From assembly GCA_937922005.1 (NCBI GenBank), contig CAKZWV010000038.1, positions 22,797-86,796 on the forward strand: a DNA stretch of 64,000 nt, given 5' to 3'. The notes under the pieces were generated by a model, which was not told where the DNA came from, did no database searches, and saw nothing but the letters and a program-made list of their open reading frames with translations. Positions within the stretch are counted from its first letter, which is position 1; each line of letters starts with the position of its first letter. Positions 51,216 through 59,117 of the stretch are shown one piece after another. The DNA comes from an uncultured Clostridia bacterium. Lineage in GTDB: Bacteria; Bacillota; Clostridia; Saccharofermentanales; DTU023. The position numbers were made by a program, and so were the translations under genes.

Positions 51216-52659
51216 GGCCACCCTCCAATTCTAAGCTGATGAGGTTATTCATTTCAGAAGCATACTCCAAGGGCAACTCCTTGGCGACCGGCTCAGCAAA
51301 GCCCCGCACAATCATGGCCCTCGCCTCTTTTTCATCAATTCCCCGTGAGGTCAGGTAAAAGATCTGGGCATCAGAAATCCGTCCAATCTTAGCTTCATGG
51401 CCCAGGTCAACCTGGTCTGTCTGCACATCAATCACCGGAATCGTATCTGACCGTGACAAATTATCCAGCATCAGAGATTGGCAGTCAGCGGAGGATTTGG
51501 AACCAATGGCCTTGGGAAGGACCCGGACCTCGCTCCGGTAGTTAGCCACTCCGCCCCCCTTACAGATGGATTTGCTATTGATATTCGAGGAGGTGTGGGG
51601 GGCCGCATGAATGACCTTCATCCCCGTGTCAATGACCTGGTCATGACCGGCAAAGCTGATCCCCGTGTAGTCACTCCTAGCATACTCCCCCTTCAAAATG
51701 CTCATGGGATAGAGATTGCTAACCCGAGACCCAAAGGAGCCTGAAACCCACTCAATGGTCCCATTTTTCTCCACAATGGCCCGCTTGGTATTCAAATTGT
51801 ACATATTCTTCGACCAGTTTTCGATCGTTGAATAACGGAGGGTCGCCCCCTCGCCTACAAAGAGCTCAACCGCCCCGGCATGGAGGTTCAGGGCATTATA
51901 CTTCGGTGCCGAACAGCCCTCGATAAAGTGACAATAAGAGCCTTCTTCCAAAATAATCAAAGTATGTTCAAATTGTCCCGCCCCGGGAGCATTCAACCGA
52001 TAATAGGACTGGAGAGGGACATCCACCTGGACCCCCTTAGGGACATAAACTAAAGATCCCCCACTCCAAAGGGCGTAGTGAAGGGCTGCATAGCGGTGGG
52101 CCGTGGGAGGAATACATTTGCCAAAATACTTCTTGACGAGCTCCGGATACTGGGCGGCTCCCACATCGAAATCGCAATAGATGACTCCCTTGTCTTCCAT
52201 CTCCTTGGTCAGACGGTGGTAAACAATTTCAGAGTCATACTGAGCACCAACCCCCGAAAGCTCCTGCTTGTACTCAGCTTCTGGGATACCCAGGCGGTCG
52301 AAGGTATTTAAAATATAGTCAGGTAGCTCTTTCCAGTCGGCCGTGGCCTTAGCCTGGGGCTTGATATAGGTCACAATTTTTTCCATCTGGACGGGACTAA
52401 TATCGGTCCCCCAGAGGGGGTTATGGGCCTGCTCGAAGAGGTGAAGGCCCTCTAAGCGGCGCTCTAAGAGCCAGGAAGCCTCATTTTTGTGGGCCGAAAT
52501 ATCCCGGACAATCTCTTCGCTGAGCCCCATATCTCCGGCGCTAGCACTGTAATCAACTTCATCCTTGATATCATAGATGCCCCGGTCAAAATTTGCCTCT
52601 TCCTTGGCAAAAGCGGCCTTGGGATCCGATGTCGCAGGGTTTTGTTTACGATCTTCCAT
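51208..52659 (-). CDS. sufB: Fe-S scaffold component SufB
   Basis: Main scaffold protein for cluster assembly, 483 residues. KYFGKCIPPTAHRYAALHYALWSGGSLVYVPKGVQVDVPLQ, IEGCSAPKY and SKSICKGGGVANYRSEVRV are strongly conserved SufB stretches. The C-terminal SDAQIFYLTSRGIDEKEARAM is the SufB/SufD signature. AAGGG precedes the ATG. It follows sufC by six bases. Confidence 0.97.
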   Translation of the reverse strand: MEDRKQNPATSDPKAAFAKEEANFDRGIYDIKDEVDYSASAGDMGLSEEIVRDISAHKNEASWLLERRLEGLHLFEQAHNPLWGTDISPVQMEKIVTYIKPQAKATADWKELPDYILNTFDRLGIPEAEYKQELSGVGAQYDSEIVYHRLTKEMEDKGVIYCDFDVGAAQYPELVKKYFGKCIPPTAHRYAALHYALWSGGSLVYVPKGVQVDVPLQSYYRLNAPGAGQFEHTLIILEEGSYCHFIEGCSAPKYNALNLHAGAVELFVGEGATLRYSTIENWSKNMYNLNTKRAIVEKNGTIEWVSGSFGSRVSNLYPMSILKGEYARSDYTGISFAGHDQVIDTGMKVIHAAPHTSSNINSKSICKGGGVANYRSEVRVLPKAIGSKSSADCQSLMLDNLSRSDTIPVIDVQTDQVDLGHEAKIGRISDAQIFYLTSRGIDEKEARAMIVRGFAEPVAKELPLEYASEMNNLISLELEGGLA

Positions 52660-52665
52660 AGGCCC

Positions 52666-53592
52666 TTACCCTTCCTGTCCTGGGTCTGGGGCCCCTTTCA
52701 CCCGGAGGGCCTCCCGAGCTGCCTGGAGCTGGGCCGCACTATAGCCTGCCATGGCAGCAGCTTGCCCCTGAACCAGGGGATGGGTGCTGGCCGCAACCGT
52801 ACTTGTAGATTGGGTAGGAGTAGATTGGGTCGGGGCAGCTTGGGCGGGAGTATTTTCTACATCAGCAATCCACCCATAGCCTTCCTGACGGACCTTCTCC
52901 AGGAGATCTTGGCCCCCATGAGCTACAAATCTTCCCTTATGGATAACATGAACATAGTTCGGCTGAATCCGGTCGATCAGTTCATCATGGTGGGTTACAA
53001 GGATCAAAGCCCGATCCTTGCTCTTATAGCCTTCCAAGGCCTTGGCAACCACCCGAACGGCATCTACGTCCAAGCCGGAATCGATCTCGTCCAACATGGC
53101 CAGCTCTGGTTCCAACATGAGGAGCTGGAGCATTTCGCTCTTTTTTTTCTCTCCCCCTGAAAAGCCCACATTGACATAGCGCTCTGCATAGGAATGGTCC
53201 ATCTGGAGCGCATCCATATGCCGATAAAGGTCTTTCATAAAGGTCCGGAAGGGGACTTTCTCTTGGGTCTTAGCGTAGAGGGCAGAACGGATGAATTCGG
53301 CCAGAGTAATCCCGGGAATCTCCTCCGAATTTTGGAAGGTCATAAAGAGCCCGGCTCGAGCGCGCTCATCTGCTGTCCAATCGTTGACTTCCTCGCCCTT
53401 CACTCGGATGGTCCCAGAAGTAAGTTCGTAGGCGGGATTTTTCATGATGACATTGAGGAGGGTGCTTTTGCCGCTACCATTGGGGCCCATTATGACATGA
53501 ACCTCCCCGGGGTTAATAACCAAGTCAAGGTTATGCAAAATCTTCTTTTTCCCAGCCGAGGCTGATAAATTTTCAATGCTGATAAAAGACAT
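52666..53592 (-). CDS. sufC: Fe-S assembly ATPase SufC with a C-terminal extension
   Basis: ABC-type ATPase that drives SufBD. Walker A is GPNGSGKST, the signature FSGGEKKKSEMLQ, Walker B LAMLDEIDSGLD and the switch His THH. The normal protein ends near residue 248. Here about 60 residues follow: a linker with TQST repeats and a helix (AAMAGYSAAQLQAAREALR). I have not seen such a tail in SufC; it may contact partners. Confidence 0.94.
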   Translation of the reverse strand: MSFISIENLSASAGKKKILHNLDLVINPGEVHVIMGPNGSGKSTLLNVIMKNPAYELTSGTIRVKGEEVNDWTADERARAGLFMTFQNSEEIPGITLAEFIRSALYAKTQEKVPFRTFMKDLYRHMDALQMDHSYAERYVNVGFSGGEKKKSEMLQLLMLEPELAMLDEIDSGLDVDAVRVVAKALEGYKSKDRALILVTHHDELIDRIQPNYVHVIHKGRFVAHGGQDLLEKVRQEGYGWIADVENTPAQAAPTQSTPTQSTSTVAASTHPLVQGQAAAMAGYSAAQLQAAREALRVKGAPDPGQEG

Positions 53593-53614
53593 GTACGATC
53601 CTCCTAGGGAAAGG

Positions 53615-54148
53615 CTAGTTTTTCCCCATTATCTCCTTGATTTTCCCCTCGATAAAGGCCTTTAGCGGCTCTCCTTCAACCTTTAGCTCCCCCGTTGCCA
53701 TATCGGGGAAAATGCTATAAAAAATCACATAGAGGCGATTATCCTGGATATAGTAAGCTTCCTTATGGCCCGGGATAAAGAAAACTTCTACGGTATCGTA
53801 GGGAGTCTCCCCAGCATAAGTCTCTTTCAAATAATCAAAATTTAATTGTTTAATCGGGTTGAGGATCGCATGCATGGCTTCTAAATCCTCCGTAATCCGC
53901 ATATTTTGACTCCAGAACTTTGATTCTTTTTTCGTCAGTCCGTTTAAAATCTCCCGGTTCACCAGGCCCGATAACACCTTTCGCACTGAATCCTGGGTAA
54001 AATCATCCCCATACAGGACCTGCATAGCCGGTTTCTCCGCCAGCTGGGTAAAGTAAAAATCACCAACTTTTTCTTTATTCACGATGGATTCCCACAAAAA
54101 AACCATCATTTCTACTGTCTCAAAATCAATGTGCACCTTTGTAAGCAT
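53615..54148 (-). CDS. Conserved-looking soluble protein of unknown function before suf
   Basis: 177 residues, no signal or membrane helix. It has an N-terminal helical half (ETVEMMVFLWESIVNKEKVGDFYF, SVRKVLSGLVNREIL) and a beta-rich second half (YDTVEVFFIPGHKEAYYIQDNRLYVIFYSI). I do not recognise the family. It shares the suf direction, lies 22 bases before sufC and has a good ribosome site (GGAGGTAACT), so it is probably cotranscribed with suf. Confidence 0.65.
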   Translation of the reverse strand: MLTKVHIDFETVEMMVFLWESIVNKEKVGDFYFTQLAEKPAMQVLYGDDFTQDSVRKVLSGLVNREILNGLTKKESKFWSQNMRITEDLEAMHAILNPIKQLNFDYLKETYAGETPYDTVEVFFIPGHKEAYYIQDNRLYVIFYSIFPDMATGELKVEGEPLKAFIEGKIKEIMGKN

Positions 54149-54168
54149 AGTTACCTCCGTATCGTCTT

Positions 54169-54182
54169 ATTATAACACGTCA
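54169..54182 (-). promoter_or_regulatory. Extended -10 promoter before the suf-linked operon
   Basis: On the minus strand TGTTATAATA gives TG-N-TATAAT (TATAAT at 54169-54174). It overlaps the stop codon of the upstream pepT fusion gene. No strong -35 box is seen. Confidence 0.5.
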
Positions 54183-56440
54183 GCTGGAAAATGGGGCGCA
54201 TCAGCCAGAATGCCGTCCTTCAGGGCTTCATAGGTTGCAGCCGCCCCTTCAAGGTCAACTCTGGCACCCAGTTCCTGCAAAGTCGCTGTTGTGGTTCGTC
54301 CAATCGACACCACCCGGTTTCGCTTCCAGACCTCTTGCAAATCCTCCCCCATCAGTCGGGCAAATCTTCTCCCCATCTGCGATGATGAATAGATCAGATA
54401 GGCCCCTTCCAAGTCCTTCATCAAATATTCCAGCTCTTCCTTGGTTCCCGTCTCTTCTATCTGATAGACAACCATGTCGGTCACTTCGCCCCATTGGGCT
54501 AATTCTTCTGGTAAAATCTTCAGTCCTAAATTCGACCGTATTAAAAGGAACTTCCACTTTTTGGCCCCGACTTGTCCATCATCCTGGTCTGAACCGCATT
54601 CGCCCGGTCCGACCATTTTAGCTTTTTTTGCCGTTTTAGCTTCTTTAGCTTCTTTGGCTTCCATCACCACCCTATCTCGGACCCAATCGATGGCACCCCG
54701 TGTATCATAGGTCTTAGGAGTCTCAGCCTTCACTCCAAGGATTTCTTGGCAGGCCTGAGCTGTCTCTGGTCCAATCGCCAAAATGATCTTTTTCTCCAAC
54801 AAGGATCGAATTTCCGGCAAACTAGCCTGTTCTTCTACAAGTTCGGCAAAATACTTGACCGCATTGGTTGATGAGAAGAAACAAAAATCATAGGCTGCAA
54901 AATTCCGGAAGACCTGATCAACCACCTTGGTCTGCATTTCTGTCAGGATCGGTGTCATCCCCAACAGGGGTAAGGCCAGGACCTTAGCTCCCATGGACTC
55001 AAACATCTCGATACTAGGCCCCATCTTATCTGCCGCCCTAAAGACCGCCACGGTCTGGCCATAGAGGGGGCCTAGGCGCTGGGCTGTGGTATGATAGGGG
55101 AAGGATTTTAATTGAGACTCTCGAGGAAGTGGTTTCGGATCTCCAGCCTCCCTCGCTAGGTCGCTCGCTCGACCAGGAGCCGGTGCCATGTCAGCATCAA
55201 AATGGGCAAGCTTTTGCACCAAATGCAAGAGAATCTTCGTCCCTTTCTCTAAGGCCTGGACAGAGGCAAATTCATAGCGACTGTGGGCATTTTCATAGCC
55301 CGCACTGAGATTAGGAGCTGGGAGGCCACGTCCTGACAGAGCTGACCCATCGGTCCCTCCCCGGAATGCCAAGGGCTGGGGTGTTATGCCCGCCTCTGAA
55401 ATGGCTTCCTTCAAGGCCTCAATCAAGAAAGGGAAGGGCTTCACATATTTTTGCAAATTTTCATAGCCATTGGCAAAGGTTAAGGAGAATCCCGCATCCG
55501 GATATTTTTCTACAAAATAACCTAGCAAAGTCCGGATGAGTTCTTGCCTGCCCACAAAATCTTCCCAGTCAAAGTCCCGGATCAAAATATACAGCTTGGC
55601 CTCTTCCACGGTCGCCTGGATGGTGTGAGGGTGATAAAAACCTTCTCTTCCCTCGGTAAACTGAGGCCGCTCCCTAGGAGGCAAATGGTGGATAAAGTCA
55701 CTAGCAATCTCCAAGGCATTCACAAGAACTCCCTTTGCCACCGCCGTATGAACATTTTTCCCCCGGATGGTCAGTTGGGCCTCCGTTGCATAGAAGGTCT
55801 CTTCACTATAGTATCCAACCTTACTCCCATCAATCGTATAGGCCAACTGTGCCCCAAAACGTTCCAAGTCCAGGTTCCTAGCCAGACCCCCAACTTCTTC
55901 ATCCGGAGTAAAGGCAATCTTAATAGGCCCATGCTCCACTTCTGGATGCTTTTGCAAATACTCCACCAAAGTCATCAGTTGAGCGATTGCCGCTTTGTCG
56001 TCAGCTCCGAGGAGGGTCTTTCCATCGGTCACAACGAGGTCTTCTCCCCGATAGAGAAGCAATCGAGGAAATTCTTCAGGGTCAAGGATAATCCCATTTT
56101 CTTCATCTAGCGGAATTTTGTTTCCCTGATAATCCTCCACAACTCTTGGATTGACATTTTTCCCCGTAACTTCTGTAGCGGTATCTAGGTGGGCAATCAA
56201 GCCTATGGCTAAGCCTCCACCGTCTTTGCGTGTAGAAGGAAGGCCAGCATAGACCAGACAAGCCTCTTGATCGAGATATACATCAGTAAGACCTAAGTCT
56301 AAGAGTTCATCTCTTAACATCTTGGCCAAATTCAATTGGCCAGGGGTGGAATAGGCCTTACCAGTATTGGCCTTGGATTGGGTGTCTATCTTTACATAGC
56401 GTAGAAAGCGCTGCCGTACACTATCATAAAATTGTCCCAC
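54170..56440 (-). CDS. Peptidase T fused to a uroporphyrinogen-III-synthase-like domain
   Basis: 756 residues in one frame. Residues 1-420 are a tripeptidase of the PepT/M20 family: metal sites in IAHLDTATE, LLGADDKAAIAQL, FTPDEEVGG, YTIDGSKVG and ENAHSRYEF are kept, along with RGGTDGSALSGRGLPAPN. A linker of about 45 residues leads to about 285 residues with the HemD layout: GQTVAVFRAADKMGPSIEMFESMGA, YDFCFFSSTNAVKYFAEL, ILAIGPETAQACQEILG, then WKFLLIRSNLG and AYLIYSSSQMGRRFARL, ending VSIGRTTTATLQELG. A Lys/Ala-rich insert splits the HemD part. The start is GTG after AAGGAGG. No other tetrapyrrole gene is near. The PepT part is certain, the HemD part likely. Confidence 0.85.
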   Translation of the reverse strand: MGQFYDSVRQRFLRYVKIDTQSKANTGKAYSTPGQLNLAKMLRDELLDLGLTDVYLDQEACLVYAGLPSTRKDGGGLAIGLIAHLDTATEVTGKNVNPRVVEDYQGNKIPLDEENGIILDPEEFPRLLLYRGEDLVVTDGKTLLGADDKAAIAQLMTLVEYLQKHPEVEHGPIKIAFTPDEEVGGLARNLDLERFGAQLAYTIDGSKVGYYSEETFYATEAQLTIRGKNVHTAVAKGVLVNALEIASDFIHHLPPRERPQFTEGREGFYHPHTIQATVEEAKLYILIRDFDWEDFVGRQELIRTLLGYFVEKYPDAGFSLTFANGYENLQKYVKPFPFLIEALKEAISEAGITPQPLAFRGGTDGSALSGRGLPAPNLSAGYENAHSRYEFASVQALEKGTKILLHLVQKLAHFDADMAPAPGRASDLAREAGDPKPLPRESQLKSFPYHTTAQRLGPLYGQTVAVFRAADKMGPSIEMFESMGAKVLALPLLGMTPILTEMQTKVVDQVFRNFAAYDFCFFSSTNAVKYFAELVEEQASLPEIRSLLEKKIILAIGPETAQACQEILGVKAETPKTYDTRGAIDWVRDRVVMEAKEAKEAKTAKKAKMVGPGECGSDQDDGQVGAKKWKFLLIRSNLGLKILPEELAQWGEVTDMVVYQIEETGTKEELEYLMKDLEGAYLIYSSSQMGRRFARLMGEDLQEVWKRNRVVSIGRTTTATLQELGARVDLEGAAATYEALKDGILADAPHFPADVL

Positions 56441-56477
56441 AAGCTACCTCCTTAGTTGATTTAATTGAAATCTATCT

Positions 56478-56521
56478 ATGATAGCAAAAAAGCTGGTTTC
56501 TAGCAAAACTAGAAACCAGCT
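56478..56521 (-). terminator. Strong terminator overlapping the pepT-fusion promoter
   Basis: On the minus strand AGCTGGTTTCTAG and CTAGAAACCAGCT form a 13-base stem with a five-base loop, then TTTTTT (56486-56521). TTGCTA (56501-56506), within loop and stem, stands 17 bases from TATCAT (56478-56483), making a promoter for the pepT fusion gene in the same DNA. Confidence 0.8.
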
Positions 56522-56581
56522 CCATTGGCATCCTACAACAAAACAAATACAATCCACTCGGAAATATTGCTCAGGTGCATT

Positions 56582-56618
56582 TGGGTGCAAAATGAAACCC
56601 TGGGTGCAGTTTGAACCC
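56582..56618. repeat. Tandem 18-19 base repeat, possible transposon-end remnant
   Basis: TGGGTGCARWWTGAAACCC occurs twice in tandem (56582-56600 and 56601-56618, the second one base shorter), and another GGTGCA lies at 56574. Each unit is itself partly palindromic. Iterated terminal repeats of this kind occur at IS21-type ends, but no transposase is present. Confidence 0.4.
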
Positions 56619-56680
56619 TGAGCACGTCGTTCAATCTTAACTTGAGAGTGGTACTCTTCCAAATTATACCTAAATGTTAA

Positions 56681-57313
56681 TCAAAATTCTCTTTGCTCAT
56701 AAATAGCCCTTGAACACAGGTAAGAAATCCCATTCACCAAGATAGCAGCCGCAGCCAAGATCAGGGCAAGGTAGCGACTGTCAAGGTTAAAGCCTGCCTG
56801 CAGCTTAGCCACAAGCCACACCTTATTGGAGGATATGCTAGAGAAAAAGGCAAAAATGACAAAATAGAGGCCGACGAAGATGAGTCGGGCTTTCGCTTCC
56901 CCAAAGCGATACATCAAGGGTAACTGGACAGCTGAGATAAGACTGGTCATGAGAAAAATTCCGGGAACCAATAAAAACCAATCCAATGCCAGGGGGTTAT
57001 CCTGTGTCAGCCAGGGCATAACTAAGGATAAGATGACGGCCAAGGTCGACATAAACCAAACAACCACATAGCGGCTCAAAACAATCGTTGACCTTTTAAC
57101 AGGTGACGGCACAAGGTAGTGGTCAAGCCGGTCTTTGCTATCGGCACCAAAGAGCATACCCAGGATAATAATCGGTAGCATGATAAAAAAGAAGGGTAAA
57201 AGGTAAATCTGACCTTCTTTATAAAAATAAAAATCGATAACTGCTAGAATTGCCAGCTTCAAAGGCAAGGCCTTCTTTAAGGCTACAAAATCTTTATAAA
57301 GCAAGGCTTTCAT
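56681..57313 (-). CDS. ABC-2-type transporter permease
   Basis: About 210 residues with six membrane helices: two near residues 15-55, then FMSTLAVILSLVMPWL, FLLVPGIFLMTSLISAVQL, IFVGLYFVIFAFF and YLALILAAAAILVNGISYL. It begins MKALLYKDFVALKKA, typical of small ABC-2 permeases. The start at 57313 lies inside the end of the ATPase gene; the longer frame upstream has no site. Partner of the following ATPase; cargo unknown, possibly a peptide or drug. Confidence 0.8.
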   Translation of the reverse strand: MKALLYKDFVALKKALPLKLAILAVIDFYFYKEGQIYLLPFFFIMLPIIILGMLFGADSKDRLDHYLVPSPVKRSTIVLSRYVVVWFMSTLAVILSLVMPWLTQDNPLALDWFLLVPGIFLMTSLISAVQLPLMYRFGEAKARLIFVGLYFVIFAFFSSISSNKVWLVAKLQAGFNLDSRYLALILAAAAILVNGISYLCSRAIYEQREF

Positions 57314-58160
57314 TTTTGTCCTCCTTAATGGTGAAAACCATAATATCTTCAATACTGGCCTTGTCCAGTCTGAGGTCAGCCGGTACAAGGTCACGCTTAA
57401 CCAGGGCCTCGATACCAAATCGGTGCTTCCGGTAACCGACCACAGCCCCGGGGTCAAAGGCTTGCAACTGGTCTTCCGTGAGGGCAGCAATCCCATATTC
57501 TTCAGCTAAGCTGTCCTTGTTCTCTATAAAGAGCAGTTGGCCCTTGTGGATAAAGGCAATGTAGTCAGCAATTTTTTCTAAATCAGATAGAATATGAGAT
57601 GAGATAAAGACTGTATGGTTTTCGTCTTGAAGATAGTCCAATAAAACATCTAAGACATCGTCCCTAATGACAGGGTCAAGCCCGCTTGTGGCCTCATCTA
57701 AGAGTAATAGCTTGGCCCCATGAGAGAGGGCAACCGCCAGACCAAGCTGCATTTTCATACCTCGTGAAAGATCCTGAACCCGTCTTTTTTCAGAAAGATG
57801 AAAGGACTTGATAAGCCTCTGAAAGGCTTCATCCTGCCAAGCCTTGCCATAGAGTAAGCTATGGAAACGCTGCACATTGGCCAGGGTCATTGCCCCGGGT
57901 AAAAACAGGTCATCAAAAACATAAGCAATGTCCTTCTTTTGTTCCTCTGTTATTTTCTCAAGCGGTTTGCCCAAGATATTGATTTGGCCACTATCGGCCT
58001 CCATCAAGCCTAGTAAGAGTTTAATCGTCGTGCTCTTACCAGCTCCATTTTCCCCAATATAGCCGACAACACAACCGGTCGGGACAGAAAAAGTGAGTGG
58101 TCCCAAGTGAAAGTCACCCAGCTTTTTCGTAACCCCCTTTAATTCGATCGCCTTAGTCAT
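57294..58160 (-). CDS. ABC transporter ATP-binding protein (YtrB-like)
   Basis: 288 residues. Walker A GENGAGKST, signature LSRGMKMQLGLAVAL, Walker B LLLLDEATSGLDP and switch His SSHI. About 70 C-terminal residues after the fold include LVPADLRLDKASIEDIMVFTIKE. Its start overlaps the GntR gene end by eight bases. The GntR-ATPase-permease set matches the ytr-type envelope-stress exporters of Bacillota, which suggests response to cell-wall antibiotics; this is inference. Confidence 0.88.
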   Translation of the reverse strand: MTKAIELKGVTKKLGDFHLGPLTFSVPTGCVVGYIGENGAGKSTTIKLLLGLMEADSGQINILGKPLEKITEEQKKDIAYVFDDLFLPGAMTLANVQRFHSLLYGKAWQDEAFQRLIKSFHLSEKRRVQDLSRGMKMQLGLAVALSHGAKLLLLDEATSGLDPVIRDDVLDVLLDYLQDENHTVFISSHILSDLEKIADYIAFIHKGQLLFIENKDSLAEEYGIAALTEDQLQAFDPGAVVGYRKHRFGIEALVKRDLVPADLRLDKASIEDIMVFTIKEDKNESLAL

Positions 58161-58530
58161 GATCCTCCTCCAAATTATCCAGCATGCTAATTAAGTCCTC
58201 ACGTGATAAGCCGAGGATTTTGGCATAGCCGAGAACAGCTGTCAGATTCTCCTCAATCTTTCTAAGGAAACTTTCCCTGACAAGGTCTTGGTTCTGGGGA
58301 GCGACAAAACTCCCCTTACCTTGAACAGAATGGATAAAGCCATCCTTCTCTAGCTCGTCGTAAGCCCGCTTGGTGGTGATAACACTCACCCTAAGTTCCT
58401 TGGCCATAACACGGATTGAAGGTAGGGGCTCGTCAGCCCCCAACTCCCCGTTCAAAATAGCAAACTTGATTTGATTTTTTATTTGTAGGTAAATCGGATC
58501 ATCGCTCGAGTTCTTAATATGAATATTCAT
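58153..58530 (-). CDS. GntR-family regulator (YtrA type)
   Basis: About 125 residues. The winged helix has DDPIYLQIKNQIKFAI, LPSIRVMAKELRVSVITTKRAYDELEKDGFI and VQGKGSFVA, the YtrA-subfamily pattern. A short C-terminal helix pair replaces the large ligand domain. The ATG at 58530 follows GGAGGTG; nine earlier codons are in frame. A perfect palindrome over its own -10 box points to autorepression of the regulator-exporter operon. Confidence 0.9.
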   Translation of the reverse strand: MNIHIKNSSDDPIYLQIKNQIKFAILNGELGADEPLPSIRVMAKELRVSVITTKRAYDELEKDGFIHSVQGKGSFVAPQNQDLVRESFLRKIEENLTAVLGYAKILGLSREDLISMLDNLEEDHD

Positions 58531-58545
58531 TTTCACCTCCGCCCG

Positions 58546-58586
58546 CCTACTGTTCATAGTGTATATGAACAGTAGGTCTGTGTCAA
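58546..58586 (-). promoter_or_regulatory. Promoter and GntR operator
   Basis: On the minus strand TTGACA (58581-58586) and TACACT (58558-58563) are 17 bases apart. The palindrome CCTACTGTTCATA-N5-TATGAACAGTAGG (58546-58576) has perfect 13-base arms covering the -10 box and part of the spacer. Confidence 0.85.
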
Positions 58587-58623
58587 GGCCTGAAAAACAG
58601 CCCTATTGTTAATCTGAAAAGCC

Positions 58624-58666
58624 TTGACATTATATCTAGTTAGATGCATAATGTATCTAATTAGAT
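58624..58666 (+). promoter_or_regulatory. MarR-operon promoter with twin operators
   Basis: TTGACA (58624-58629) and CATAAT (58647-58652) are 17 bases apart. ATCTAGTTAGAT (58634-58645) fills the spacer, and the perfect palindrome ATCTAATTAGAT (58655-58666) lies just downstream, 21 bases away (two helical turns). These are likely MarR sites. Confidence 0.8.
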
Positions 58667-58694
58667 TTAACAAAAAAAAGGGAGGGGGTATACA

Positions 58695-59117
58695 GTGGAC
58701 GACCTCAAGTTATTTATCAGCTTATCCCGCACAATGCTTTATCTTGATCGAGAGACAGATAAAATCTATAAAGAACACGGAATTACAAAGACACAATTTG
58801 CCGTCCTGGAAGTTCTTTATCATAAAGGGGATCTTAGTCAATGCGATATTCGCCAACTGATTTTGACAACTGCCGGGAATCTCCCCGTGGTGATCAATAA
58901 TCTTCTTAAAGTAGACCTGATCAGTAAACGACCCCATGAAGAAGATGGCAGGCGTCAGGTTTTATCCTTAACTTCAAAAGGAAGGAAGCTCATTGAAGAA
59001 GTATTTCCTGAAAACCAGAAATGCATTGAAGATTCTTTCTCTGTTTGGACAGAAAAAGAAAAAGATATGCTACATGCAGCTATGAAGAAATTTAGAAAGG
59101 AACATGATGAAAGCTAA
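58695..59117 (+). CDS. MarR-family transcriptional regulator
   Basis: 140 residues, winged-helix repressor. HGITKTQFAVLEVLYHKGDLSQCDIRQLILTTAGNLPVVINNLLKVDLISKRPHEEDGRRQVLSLTSKGRKLIEE is the MarR DNA-binding core, including the wing DGRR. The GTG start follows GGAGGG. It heads an operon with pirin and nitroreductase genes, an arrangement typical of quinone or redox sensing. The DNA from here to about 60.5 kb is clearly AT-richer than its surroundings. Confidence 0.92.
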   Translation: MDDLKLFISLSRTMLYLDRETDKIYKEHGITKTQFAVLEVLYHKGDLSQCDIRQLILTTAGNLPVVINNLLKVDLISKRPHEEDGRRQVLSLTSKGRKLIEEVFPENQKCIEDSFSVWTEKEKDMLHAAMKKFRKEHDES

